Notes under the pieces: model-generated
Databases searched by the model: none
Seen by the model: only the letters and a program-made list of their open reading frames with translations
What the model was told of the DNA's origin: nothing
Source: Cloacibacterium caeni_C
GTDB taxonomy: Bacteria > Bacteroidota > Bacteroidia > Flavobacteriales > Weeksellaceae
Assembly (NCBI GenBank): GCA_002422665.1
Contig: DITA01000108.1
Location: 1 to 6,111, forward strand
Direction of reading: 5' to 3'
DNA length: 6,111 bases
Position numbers and translations under genes: made by a program
Shown here: positions 1-4,918 of the stretch, in pieces
How positions within the stretch are numbered: the stretch's first letter is position 1
Layout: each line of letters starts with the position of its first letter

Positions 1-911
1 AAATCTTAAACAAAAAACATGATGGCGCTTTTCTAGAATTATCTGGAAGGTTAGCATTTTCTAGCGACAGTTTCGTGGTTTCTCCTATATTTTTCAAAGG
101 GGGAAACATTGGCGAGTTGGCAGTTTTTGGAACGGTAAATGATATTTCTATGTGTGGCGCAGAACCTAAATATTTATCGCTTTCGTTTATTATTGAAGAA
201 GGTTTTGCAATGGAAGATTTTGAAAAAATCATTCATTCTATAAAATTAGCCACCGAAAAAGCAGGTGTACAAATTGTAACAGGCGACACTAAGGTGGTAG
301 AACGCGGAAAAGGCGATAAAATCTACATCAACACCTCTGGAATTGGTGTAATTTACGATAATGCAAAAATCGGAATCGAATATATAAAACCGAACCAAAC
401 CATCATCATCAATAGAGATATCGCCTCTCACGGAATGGCAATTATGAGCGAAAGAGAAGGTTTAAAATTCGATTCAGAAATCTTGAGCGACACTAAAAAT
501 CTCAACTTTGAAATTAAAAAACTGATTGAAAATTTCGGAGAAAAAATTCATTTCCTACGAGACGCAACAAGAGGCGGTTTAGCTTCTGTTATCAATGAAA
601 TTACCTCTGAAAGTAATCTCGGAATTCATCTTTTTGAAGAAAGAATTTTGGTGGAAAAACAAGTAAAAAGTGCTTGCGAACTTTTGGGATTAGACCCAAT
701 GTACGTTGCGAATGAAGGAACATTTCTTTGTGTTTGCGACGATGAAATTTCAGACGAAGTTTTAGAAATTTTACAAAGAGTAAACCATCACGCTTCTAAA
801 ATCGGTCACATCACCGAAGAACATGCCGGAAAAGTCATTATGGAAAGTGCTTTTGGTGGAAAACGCGTGGTAAATCCTTTGATTGGAGAACAATTGCCGA
901 GGATTTGCTAA
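1..911 (+). CDS. hypE: HypE, [NiFe]-hydrogenase maturation protein (carbamoyl dehydratase), 5' end outside window
   Basis: HypE takes a carbamoyl group from HypF onto its C-terminal cysteine and dehydrates it, using ATP, to a thiocyanate; the resulting cyanide becomes a ligand of the active-site iron of [NiFe]-hydrogenases. It acts in the cytoplasm with HypF and the HypC-HypD complex. The frame is open to the left edge. Counting the codon at 3-5 as residue 1, 302 residues are visible. Family motifs in order are DGA (7-9), SDSFVV (21-26), GELAVFGTVNDI (37-48), VTGDTKVV (92-99), DATRGGLA (187-194), NEGT (237-240) and the terminal PRIC (299-302) with the catalytic Cys. The full family length is about 330-350 residues, so roughly 30-45 N-terminal residues, including the HGxGG region, lie upstream. 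The GTG at 75 is an internal Val inside SFVV, not the start. A hyp/hydrogenase cluster probably lies to the left (inference). No break or missing key residue was seen. Confidence 0.96.
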   Translation, partial: ILNKKHDGAFLELSGRLAFSSDSFVVSPIFFKGGNIGELAVFGTVNDISMCGAEPKYLSLSFIIEEGFAMEDFEKIIHSIKLATEKAGVQIVTGDTKVVERGKGDKIYINTSGIGVIYDNAKIGIEYIKPNQTIIINRDIASHGMAIMSEREGLKFDSEILSDTKNLNFEIKKLIENFGEKIHFLRDATRGGLASVINEITSESNLGIHLFEERILVEKQVKSACELLGLDPMYVANEGTFLCVCDDEISDEVLEILQRVNHHASKIGHITEEHAGKVIMESAFGGKRVVNPLIGEQLPRIC

Positions 912-918
912 AATACGC

Positions 919-960
919 CACGAATACACGAATTCAATTAAAAATATTTGTGCATTCGTG
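919..960. repeat. Imperfect palindrome of CACGAAT units between hypE and the barrel gene
   Basis: The left arm (919-933) is two CACGAAT copies separated by one A. The right arm (946-960) is ATTTGTG, C, ATTCGTG. They pair as a 15-base stem with one A/C mismatch (926/953) and one G/T wobble (930/949), around an AT-rich 12-base loop (934-945). It lies 7 bases after the hypE stop and 9 bases before the stop of the convergent gene, so it may end transcription from either side. T runs beyond the stem are short, so this role is less certain than the structure. From memory, similar CACGAAT palindromes recur between genes in flavobacterial genomes; this needs a genome search. Confidence 0.7.
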
Positions 961-969
961 AAGAAATTT

Positions 970-1503
970 TTAGAAGCTATATCCAAAACTACTACCGATA
1001 GTAGGATAAATCACTCCAAATCCTTGTGCCAGATTAAATCCTAATCCCAAACCAACATGATATCTGTAAATCCAATGTTTCCCTAAAGGCAGTTGTTGTC
1101 CAAAATAAATGTCATTAGTTAAAACATCATCCACATTTTTGTTAAAAACCATTTTTGATTGAAATCCTATAAAAGAACCTGTATTATTCAGTAGTGAATG
1201 TCCTCTTTCTTCTCTCTTATCTCTATTAAAATAATAACGCAATTGTGCTCTTAAAAAAGGCGAAAGATAAGTTTCAGATGCAGTAACTCCCATTTGATAA
1301 TTAATACTACTACCTTCAGGAATTTCTACTACGCCTCCAACACCAGCATTAAAATCTAACAAAAGTTTATTAGAAATAGGTTTCTCATAGCCAAAATTTA
1401 AGCCTTGAAACCCTATTTCAATTTTAAATTTCTGGCTTAAATCTTTAGATTGAGAAAATAAAAAAGAGGAAAATAAAAGAAGAGAAATTTTAATGAATCT
1501 CAT
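970..1503 (-). CDS. Small outer-membrane beta-barrel protein of unknown function
   Basis: The 177-residue product starts with a typical signal peptide: Met-Arg-Phe-Ile-Lys, a hydrophobic core (LLLFSSFLF, 8-16), then SQS, with likely cleavage near residues 17-19. The mature part of about 160 residues is rich in Gly and aromatic residues with alternating hydrophobic and polar positions, as in beta strands: about 26-60 (KIEIGFQGLNFGYEK and following), 81-93 (LSPFLRAQLRYYF), 112-121 and 143-177. It ends in Phe (GYSF), the usual terminal residue for barrel insertion by the BAM complex. The size fits an eight-stranded barrel of the OmpA/OmpW/OmpX size class, but I do not recognise a named family. 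A charged stretch (NRDKREERGHS, about 93-103) may be an external or periplasmic loop. It has its own promoter-like region (1518-1564) and no Shine-Dalgarno sequence. Convergent with hypE, so no functional link to the hydrogenase is implied. Confidence 0.8.
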   Translation of the reverse strand: MRFIKISLLLFSSFLFSQSKDLSQKFKIEIGFQGLNFGYEKPISNKLLLDFNAGVGGVVEIPEGSSINYQMGVTASETYLSPFLRAQLRYYFNRDKREERGHSLLNNTGSFIGFQSKMVFNKNVDDVLTNDIYFGQQLPLGKHWIYRYHVGLGLGFNLAQGFGVIYPTIGSSFGYSF

Positions 1504-1528
1504 TATTATTGTTTTTATTGATTAATTA

Positions 1529-1536
1529 CAAATATA
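1529..1536 (-). promoter_or_regulatory. Bacteroidota -7 element for the barrel gene
   Basis: On the minus strand this reads TATATTTG, an exact match to TAnnTTTG, 25 bases before the ATG ending at 1503. Transcription would start near 1522-1525, giving a leader of about 20 bases. The -33 partner is weak: TTG at 1562-1564 is 25 bases away, beyond the usual 17-23, while TTTG copies in the CAAA tract are mostly too close. Confidence 0.55.
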
Positions 1537-1537
1537 A

Positions 1538-1553
1538 CAAACAAACAAACAAA
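1538..1553. repeat. Tetranucleotide tract (CAAA)4 in the promoter spacer
   Basis: Four perfect CAAA units (TTTG on the minus strand) lie immediately upstream of the -7-like element of the barrel gene. Tracts of this kind can lose or gain units by strand slippage. At four copies slippage would be infrequent. TTTG is also the -33 consensus, so the tract offers several overlapping weak -33 choices. Confidence 0.75.
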
Positions 1554-1570
1554 TAATTAATCAACTTTTT

Positions 1571-1855
1571 TCATTTTTTTCTCAAGAAAAAAAGTTTTAA
1601 TAGAAATAGTGAAGAATGAAAAATTAATAGATAGAATATAATTGCGGAAGCATATCTTATCAATTTTTGATAAAATCTTGACAAACTTTTAACAAAATCT
1701 GGTTCATAAGGTTTCCATATAAAAAATATAAATGGTAAAATGGACAAAACACCAATCAAACCAGAGATTCTATACAGCCATTCTTCACGGCTACCATTTA
1801 GAAATTCAGAAATGTAGTCTTTTAACTCTTCGAAAAATTGTTTAAAAATCTTCAT
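1571..1855 (-). CDS. Small membrane protein with two predicted helices, overlapping nrnA
   Basis: I do not recognise this 94-residue protein. The chosen start gives MKIFKQFFEELK. The N-terminal about 27 residues look like an amphipathic, partly charged helix (KQFFEELKDYISEFL). A first membrane segment spans about 30-47 (ISGLIGVLSILPFIFFIW), followed by a short charged loop (KPYEPDF and following), then a second segment at about 68-90 (YASAIIFYLLIFHSSLFLL). The tail is basic (LRKK). With two helices, both ends should be on the same side, probably the cytoplasm given the basic tail. The frame stays open upstream to 1966, but that extension lies wholly inside nrnA and would be an out-of-frame translation of it, so the ATG at 1853-1855 is preferred. 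Its first 14 bases overlap the nrnA end, suggesting one transcript and coupled translation. No clear terminator follows it. Confidence 0.7.
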   Translation of the reverse strand: MKIFKQFFEELKDYISEFLNGSREEWLYRISGLIGVLSILPFIFFIWKPYEPDFVKSLSRFYQKLIRYASAIIFYLLIFHSSLFLLKLFFLRKK

Positions 1856-2846
1856 TCTTAATCTTCGATTTAAAATCTTCAATCGTTTCGTGGATATTTT
1901 TAAAATATTTACCACCAGAAGCATTAATATGTCCACCACCGTGGAAATGAGCTCTCGCAAATGCATTGGTATCTACATCGTCTTTGCTTCGGAAAGAAAT
2001 TTTGATGAAATCTTCATATAAATCTTCCATGAAAAAAGCAGACATTTTAGTTCCTGCAATACTCAATCCGTAGTTTACAAACCCTTCTGTATCGCCTTTT
2101 TCGAAACCAAATTCTTTTAATTCGTCACGTTTTAGATAAAGAATCGCCACTTTTCCGTCTTTTACCAATTCTATTCTTCCTAAAATCAACGATAGAAGAT
2201 GCAATCTAGAAACGGTATTAGTATCCCAAGTATTAGACGTAATCATAGACGGATCAGCGCCTTTTTCTATTAAATTCGCCACAATTCTGTGCGTATCTGC
2301 AGAAGTAGAACGAAAACGGAAACCTCCAGTATCAGTCATAATTCCCGTGTAAAGACATTCTGCCACGTCTTGATTTACCAAATCCTCTTTTCCCAAAGCT
2401 TCAATGAAATGATACACCATTTGACAAGTTGCAGGAATACTGGTATTAGAATACACAAAATCGAAATGCTCTGGTTGCTGATGATGGTCTATCAAGATTT
2501 TTTTCGCCCAAGATTTTGTGAGCCAATCTCCTAACATTCCAATTCTAGAAGGAGCATTAAAATCTAAACAAAAAATTACATCTGCATGATAAATCGCTTC
2601 GCCAGCAATTTTACGTTTATACTCTGCGATGACTATTTTTTTTGCTTCGGGCATCCATTTTAGAAATTTCGGGAAATCATTAGGGACAATTACCGTAGCA
2701 TCAACTCCTAAATTTTTAAGAAAATGTTTTAAACCAAGACTACTCCCAATTGCATCACCATCTGGATTGTAATGCGTGATAATCACTACATTTTTATTCG
2801 GTTGCAAAAGGCTTTTGATTTCTGTAAGTTGGTTTTCTGTAAACAT
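1842..2846 (-). CDS. nrnA: DHH/DHHA1 phosphoesterase, NrnA-type nanoRNase / pAp phosphatase
   Basis: NrnA-family enzymes are cytoplasmic, Mn-dependent phosphoesterases that degrade 2-5-base RNA fragments; several also convert pAp (3'-phosphoadenosine 5'-phosphate) to AMP. The 334-residue product has the family order: motif I HYNPDGDAIGS (25-35; metal ligands H25, D29, D31), motif II Asp in CLDFN (D95), the name-giving DHH (120-122), motif IV TDTGGFRF (171-178; D172), and a C-terminal DHHA1 substrate-binding domain with GGGHINASGG (303-312). The length matches NrnA (about 310-340) and is much shorter than RecJ. All catalytic residues are present. It starts at the ATG ending at 2846, has a -7-like element at 2864-2871, is divergent from rpmH, and overlaps the next leftward gene by 14 bases. 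Whether this enzyme favours nanoRNA, pAp or cyclic dinucleotide products cannot be told from sequence alone. Confidence 0.93.
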   Translation of the reverse strand: MFTENQLTEIKSLLQPNKNVVIITHYNPDGDAIGSSLGLKHFLKNLGVDATVIVPNDFPKFLKWMPEAKKIVIAEYKRKIAGEAIYHADVIFCLDFNAPSRIGMLGDWLTKSWAKKILIDHHQQPEHFDFVYSNTSIPATCQMVYHFIEALGKEDLVNQDVAECLYTGIMTDTGGFRFRSTSADTHRIVANLIEKGADPSMITSNTWDTNTVSRLHLLSLILGRIELVKDGKVAILYLKRDELKEFGFEKGDTEGFVNYGLSIAGTKMSAFFMEDLYEDFIKISFRSKDDVDTNAFARAHFHGGGHINASGGKYFKNIHETIEDFKSKIKNEDF

Positions 2847-2863
2847 TGTAAAAATTTATGGTG

Positions 2864-2871
2864 CAAAGATA
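2864..2871 (-). promoter_or_regulatory. Bacteroidota -7 element for nrnA
   Basis: The minus strand reads TATCTTTG, matching TAnnTTTG, 17 bases upstream of the nrnA ATG. Transcription would begin about 10-14 bases before the start codon, a very short leader. No TTTG occurs at 17-23 bases upstream (a TTTCG at 2892-2896 is the closest resemblance), so the -33 part is weak or absent. Confidence 0.5.
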
Positions 2872-3059
2872 ATTTTTTTACTCCAAAATCTCGAAACCTC
2901 AAAGATGATGTTTGAACGCTCAACATTTATAAAATGATTTTCAGAATCATATTAAACAAAATCAGAAGGCTTTCAATTCTAAAAATCACTTATAAGCACT
3001 CTTTGAGAAAAGTTTCATCTCATAGATTCAAAAAAAAACTTAATTATTTCTAAAATTAA
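2872..3059. other. Intergenic region between divergent nrnA and rpmH
   Basis: AT-rich sequence with no open frame that looks coding on either strand. It holds two small potential stem-loops: ATGTTTGA / TCAACAT at 2908-2926 (one bulged T, ACGC loop) and ATGATT / AATCAT at 2934-2950 (5-base loop). Neither is followed by a T run, so neither looks like a terminator. Beyond the two flanking promoters I see no other recognisable element. Confidence 0.4.
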
Positions 3060-3091
3060 TTTGCAGAAAATAAAAAAAAAACATATCTTTG
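3060..3091 (+). promoter_or_regulatory. rpmH promoter (TTTG-N20-TATCTTTG)
   Basis: TTTG at 3060-3063 and TATCTTTG at 3084-3091 are 20 bases apart, matching both boxes and the spacing of the Bacteroidota primary sigma consensus. The spacer contains a long A run. Transcription should start near 3096-3098, giving a leader of about 40 bases. This is the best promoter in the window and suits a highly expressed ribosomal gene. Confidence 0.82.
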
Positions 3092-3138
3092 CAACCTCAA
3101 AAAGAAGAATAATTACGGACCCATTATAAATTGAAGTA

Positions 3139-3294
3139 ATGAAAAGAACATTCCAGCCATCAGAAAAAAAGAAAAGAAACAAACACGGTTTCAGAGAAAG
3201 AATGTCTACTCCAAATGGTAGAAGAGTATTAGCTGCTAGAAGAGCAAAAGGCAGAAAGAGATTAACTATTAGCGACGCAAGAGCTAAAAGATAA
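3139..3294 (+). CDS. rpmH: Large-subunit ribosomal protein L34 (bL34)
   Basis: L34 is a small, very basic protein of the 50S subunit that lies among 23S rRNA helices. The 51-residue product starts MKRTFQPS and contains KRNKHGFRERM (12-22), NGRRVL (26-31) and RRAKGRKRL (34-42), the hallmark L34 sequence, with a short basic tail ending DARAKR. Length is normal for Bacteroidota (about 50-53). The ATG at 3139 is the only sensible start, since MKRTFQPS is the universal N-terminus. There is no Shine-Dalgarno sequence before it. It is a single-gene unit, with a strong promoter at 3060-3091 and a terminator at 3324. Unlike the classical arrangement, neither rnpA nor dnaA is beside it. Confidence 0.98.
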   Translation: MKRTFQPSEKKKRNKHGFRERMSTPNGRRVLAARRAKGRKRLTISDARAKR

Positions 3295-3323
3295 TAATTT
3301 CTTTTGATTTTATTATAAAAGAC

Positions 3324-3355
3324 ATGCTTGGAAATTTAATTTCCGAGCATTTTTT
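3324..3355 (+). terminator. Intrinsic terminator of rpmH
   Basis: ATGCTTGGAAAT (3324-3335) pairs with ATTTCCGAGCAT (3339-3350) as a 12-base stem with one T/G wobble and a 3-base loop. It is followed by a T run from 3351 (TTTTT, then GTTGTT). It lies 29 bases after the rpmH stop and separates rpmH from ftsE. Confidence 0.92.
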
Positions 3356-3401
3356 GTTGTTAAAATTTCCTTAAAATTTAGGATAAAAAAAAGGTTTTCC
3401 T

Positions 3402-3409
3402 TATTTTTG
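3402..3409 (+). promoter_or_regulatory. Possible -7 element for ftsE
   Basis: TATTTTTG matches TAnnTTTG, 64 bases upstream of the ftsE ATG. Only a poor -33 candidate is present (TTTA at 3377-3380, 21 bases away). Since a strong terminator lies just upstream, ftsE needs its own promoter, and this is the best candidate. Transcription would start near 3413-3416, at the edge of the inverted repeat that follows. Confidence 0.45.
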
Positions 3410-3412
3410 AAA

Positions 3413-3442
3413 GTTGATAAAAAAGTAAGCCTTCTTATCAAC
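3413..3442. repeat. Inverted repeat in the ftsE leader
   Basis: GTTGATAA (3413-3420) and TTATCAAC (3435-3442) are exact reverse complements with 14 bases between; part of the interior (AAG / CTT) can extend the pairing after a mismatch and bulge. The repeat starts at about the expected transcription start, ending 31 bases before the ATG. It could be a 5'-end hairpin affecting mRNA stability or a repressor operator. It has no T run after it, so it is not a terminator. Confidence 0.55.
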
Positions 3443-3473
3443 CAAGAAAAATCAACCATCATTTATAATCATT

Positions 3474-4184
3474 ATGCCACATCATAACACCTACGGAGAA
3501 GACATCATTACGCTGCAAGACGCGAAAATTGTACAAAAAAACTTTACCGTTTTATCTCATGTGAATTTACATATTAAGAGAGGTACTTTCTGTTACCTTA
3601 TTGGTAAAACAGGCTCTGGAAAGAGTTCATTGTTAAAAGTTTTGTACGGACACTTGCCTCTAAAAGAAGGAAACGGAGAAGTAGTAGGATTTGATTTACA
3701 GAAATTAAGAGCATCAGATATTCCTAACCTTAGAAGAAGACTAGGTATTGTTTTTCAAGATTTTCAATTATTGACGGATAGAAGTGTAGAAAGAAACCTA
3801 CGCTTCGTACTAGAAGCTACTGGTTGGAAGGATAAAAATCTGATGGACGACAGAATAAACGAGGTTCTAGACAGCGTAGACATGAAAACGAAAAAGCACA
3901 AAATGCCTCACGAACTTTCTGGCGGTGAACAGCAGCGTATCGCAATCGCAAGAGCTTTACTGAATCACCCTGAACTGATTCTTGCAGACGAACCTACAGG
4001 AAACCTAGACCCAGAAACGTCTAACGATATTATGAATTTACTGAAAAAAGTATCTGTAGAAAGAAATTGTGCAGTTCTGATGGCGACTCACGATTATCAC
4101 ATGATTCAAAATTTCCCTGGAGAAGCGATTAAATGTGAAGATGGCGGAGTTAAGGTAATGAATACCGTAGAACTTTTTGAATAA
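3474..4184 (+). CDS. ftsE: FtsE-like ABC transporter ATP-binding protein
   Basis: FtsE is the cytoplasmic ATPase of FtsEX, which works at the division site to control cell-wall hydrolases through the membrane partner FtsX. The 236-residue product is one complete ABC ATPase domain: Walker A GKTGSGKS (44-51), Q-loop in VFQDFQLL (93-100, Q95), signature LSGGEQQR (148-155), Walker B LILADEP (168-174, catalytic E173), D-loop NLD (177-179) and switch His in ATHD (H206). The string VFQDFQLLTDRSVERNL is typical of FtsE; the related LolD and MacB ATPases are the main alternative. The N-terminus is about 8-10 residues longer than that of E. coli FtsE. The ATG at 3474 is chosen because no better start fits; no Shine-Dalgarno sequence is seen. 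No ftsX lies in the window: the neighbours are rpmH and the convergent trmN6, whose stop is 3 bases away. Transcription probably ends at the hairpin at 4233-4258, inside trmN6. Confidence 0.87.
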   Translation: MPHHNTYGEDIITLQDAKIVQKNFTVLSHVNLHIKRGTFCYLIGKTGSGKSSLLKVLYGHLPLKEGNGEVVGFDLQKLRASDIPNLRRRLGIVFQDFQLLTDRSVERNLRFVLEATGWKDKNLMDDRINEVLDSVDMKTKKHKMPHELSGGEQQRIAIARALLNHPELILADEPTGNLDPETSNDIMNLLKKVSVERNCAVLMATHDYHMIQNFPGEAIKCEDGGVKVMNTVELFE

Positions 4185-4187
4185 ATC

Positions 4188-4883
4188 TTATTTTCCAAAA
4201 ACATGAAACTCTTTGGTGAGTTCTAAATATTGGTCCGAGTATTTTCTCGGACTTTTTTCTATCGTAAAATCAAGAGTTTCCAATGCTGATTTTTTCTTAG
4301 AAAATTCTAAAACATTTCGTTTTAAAGAACCGTTTTCAATACCGAAAATATTTATTTTTCTTACTAGATGTAAATCAAAATCTTGAGCTAAGTTTTCAAA
4401 TTCTTGTGCAGATTCCGAAGGAATAATTACCGAAAAAATTCCTTCTGAAGATAAAATTTTCGAAGCTTTTTCTATTAAATTTCTAAAAGTAAGTTCTACT
4501 TGTTGTCTCGCTAAAATATCTTTCACAGAATTATTTTCCTCAAAAAAAGGTGGATTACAAACCACAAAATCATATTCTTTTTGCGATGCAAAAGTTTTAA
4601 AATCTTGATGAAAAACCTGTAATCTTTCTGAAAAAGGGGAATTTTTAAAATTTTCTTGTGCCAATTTCACCGCATCTTGATTTAAATCTAAAGCTGTGAT
4701 TTCAGCATTTGCATTTCGCTGAGCGAGCATTAGAGAAATCAAACCTGTTCCCGTTCCAACTTCCAAGATTTTCTGAGCGTTTTCAACTTGACACAAAGCT
4801 CCCAACAAAACACCGTCTGTTCCTACTCGGAAAACATTTTTATGCTGTAAAATCTCAAATTTTTGAAATTGAAAAGGTTTCAT
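4188..4883 (-). CDS. trmN6: tRNA1(Val) (adenine-37-N6)-methyltransferase, TrmN6/YfiC family
   Basis: TrmN6 transfers a methyl group from S-adenosylmethionine to N6 of adenosine 37, next to the anticodon of tRNA-Val1. The 231-residue product follows the family closely: N-terminal FQFQKFEILQ (4-13), then VGTDGVLLGAL (20-30), SAM-binding motif I EVGTGTGL (41-48), the acidic motif II residue at ALDLN (D66), catalytic NPPF (110-113), which is the N6-adenine methylase (D/N)PP(Y/F) motif, and a C-terminal YSDQYLELTKEFH (215-227) like the family's usual ending. The length is normal (about 230-245). It lies 35 bases after the histidine kinase gene on the same strand with no clear promoter in the gap, so it is probably co-transcribed with it. 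Its 3' part contains, on the opposite strand, the presumed ftsE terminator. I see no clear terminator for trmN6 itself. Substrate specificity is inferred from family. Confidence 0.93.
   Translation of the reverse strand: MKPFQFQKFEILQHKNVFRVGTDGVLLGALCQVENAQKILEVGTGTGLISLMLAQRNANAEITALDLNQDAVKLAQENFKNSPFSERLQVFHQDFKTFASQKEYDFVVCNPPFFEENNSVKDILARQQVELTFRNLIEKASKILSSEGIFSVIIPSESAQEFENLAQDFDLHLVRKINIFGIENGSLKRNVLEFSKKKSALETLDFTIEKSPRKYSDQYLELTKEFHVFGK
4233..4258 (+). terminator. Intrinsic terminator for ftsE, embedded in trmN6
   Basis: GTCCGAG (4233-4239) and CTCGGAC (4246-4252) form a perfect 7-base stem with four G/C pairs and one further pair of G-C type, a 6-base TATTTT loop, and six T's directly after (4253-4258). 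It lies 48 bases beyond the ftsE stop. On the opposite strand the same bases encode about residues 209-217 of TrmN6 (around KSPRKYSDQ). The T run follows only in the + direction, so it should stop ftsE transcripts and not trmN6. Confidence 0.85.
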
Positions 4884-4918
4884 TTTAAAGGAATATAGTA
4901 AATGAGAAAAGTAAAAAG

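Larger units (their letters stand above)
1518..1564. repeat. Perfect 11-base inverted repeat enclosing the barrel-gene promoter
   Basis: TTGATTAATTA at 1518-1528 is the exact reverse complement of TAATTAATCAA at 1554-1564, with 25 bases between. Read on the minus strand, the upstream arm begins with the only nearby TTG that could act as a -33 element, the -7-like TATATTTG touches the inner edge of the downstream arm, and the expected transcription start falls in the downstream arm. The enclosed bases are just the -7 site and a CAAA tract. Possible roles are paired operator half-sites or an AT-rich hairpin; the arms are very AT-rich, so chance is a real alternative. Confidence 0.6.

Noticed and set aside
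75..77. GTG as the start of hypE
   Set aside because: The frame continues to the left edge with family-conserved residues (DGA, SDSF) directly before it, so this is an internal Val.
246..431. Minus-strand open frame inside hypE
   Set aside because: Antisense to a well-conserved part of HypE, with no family resemblance, promoter or start signal.
771..986. Minus-strand open frame across the hypE end
   Set aside because: Antisense to hypE and reading through the palindrome; no recognisable protein features.
1518..1564. Invertible promoter (inverton) as in Bacteroides surface genes
   Set aside because: The arms fit the idea, but only 25 bases lie between them, much shorter than known invertible segments, and no recombinase gene is in the window.
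1856..1966. N-terminal extension of the small membrane protein
   Set aside because: It lies wholly inside the conserved DHHA1 end of nrnA in another frame; the ATG at 1853-1855 gives a sensible start.
2289..2534. Plus-strand open frame inside nrnA
   Set aside because: Antisense to the catalytic DHH domain; composition looks random.
1571..3355. A defence or mobile system built from nrnA, the small membrane protein and neighbours
   Set aside because: The identifiable neighbours are core genes, and no toxin, nuclease effector, transposase or attachment site is seen.
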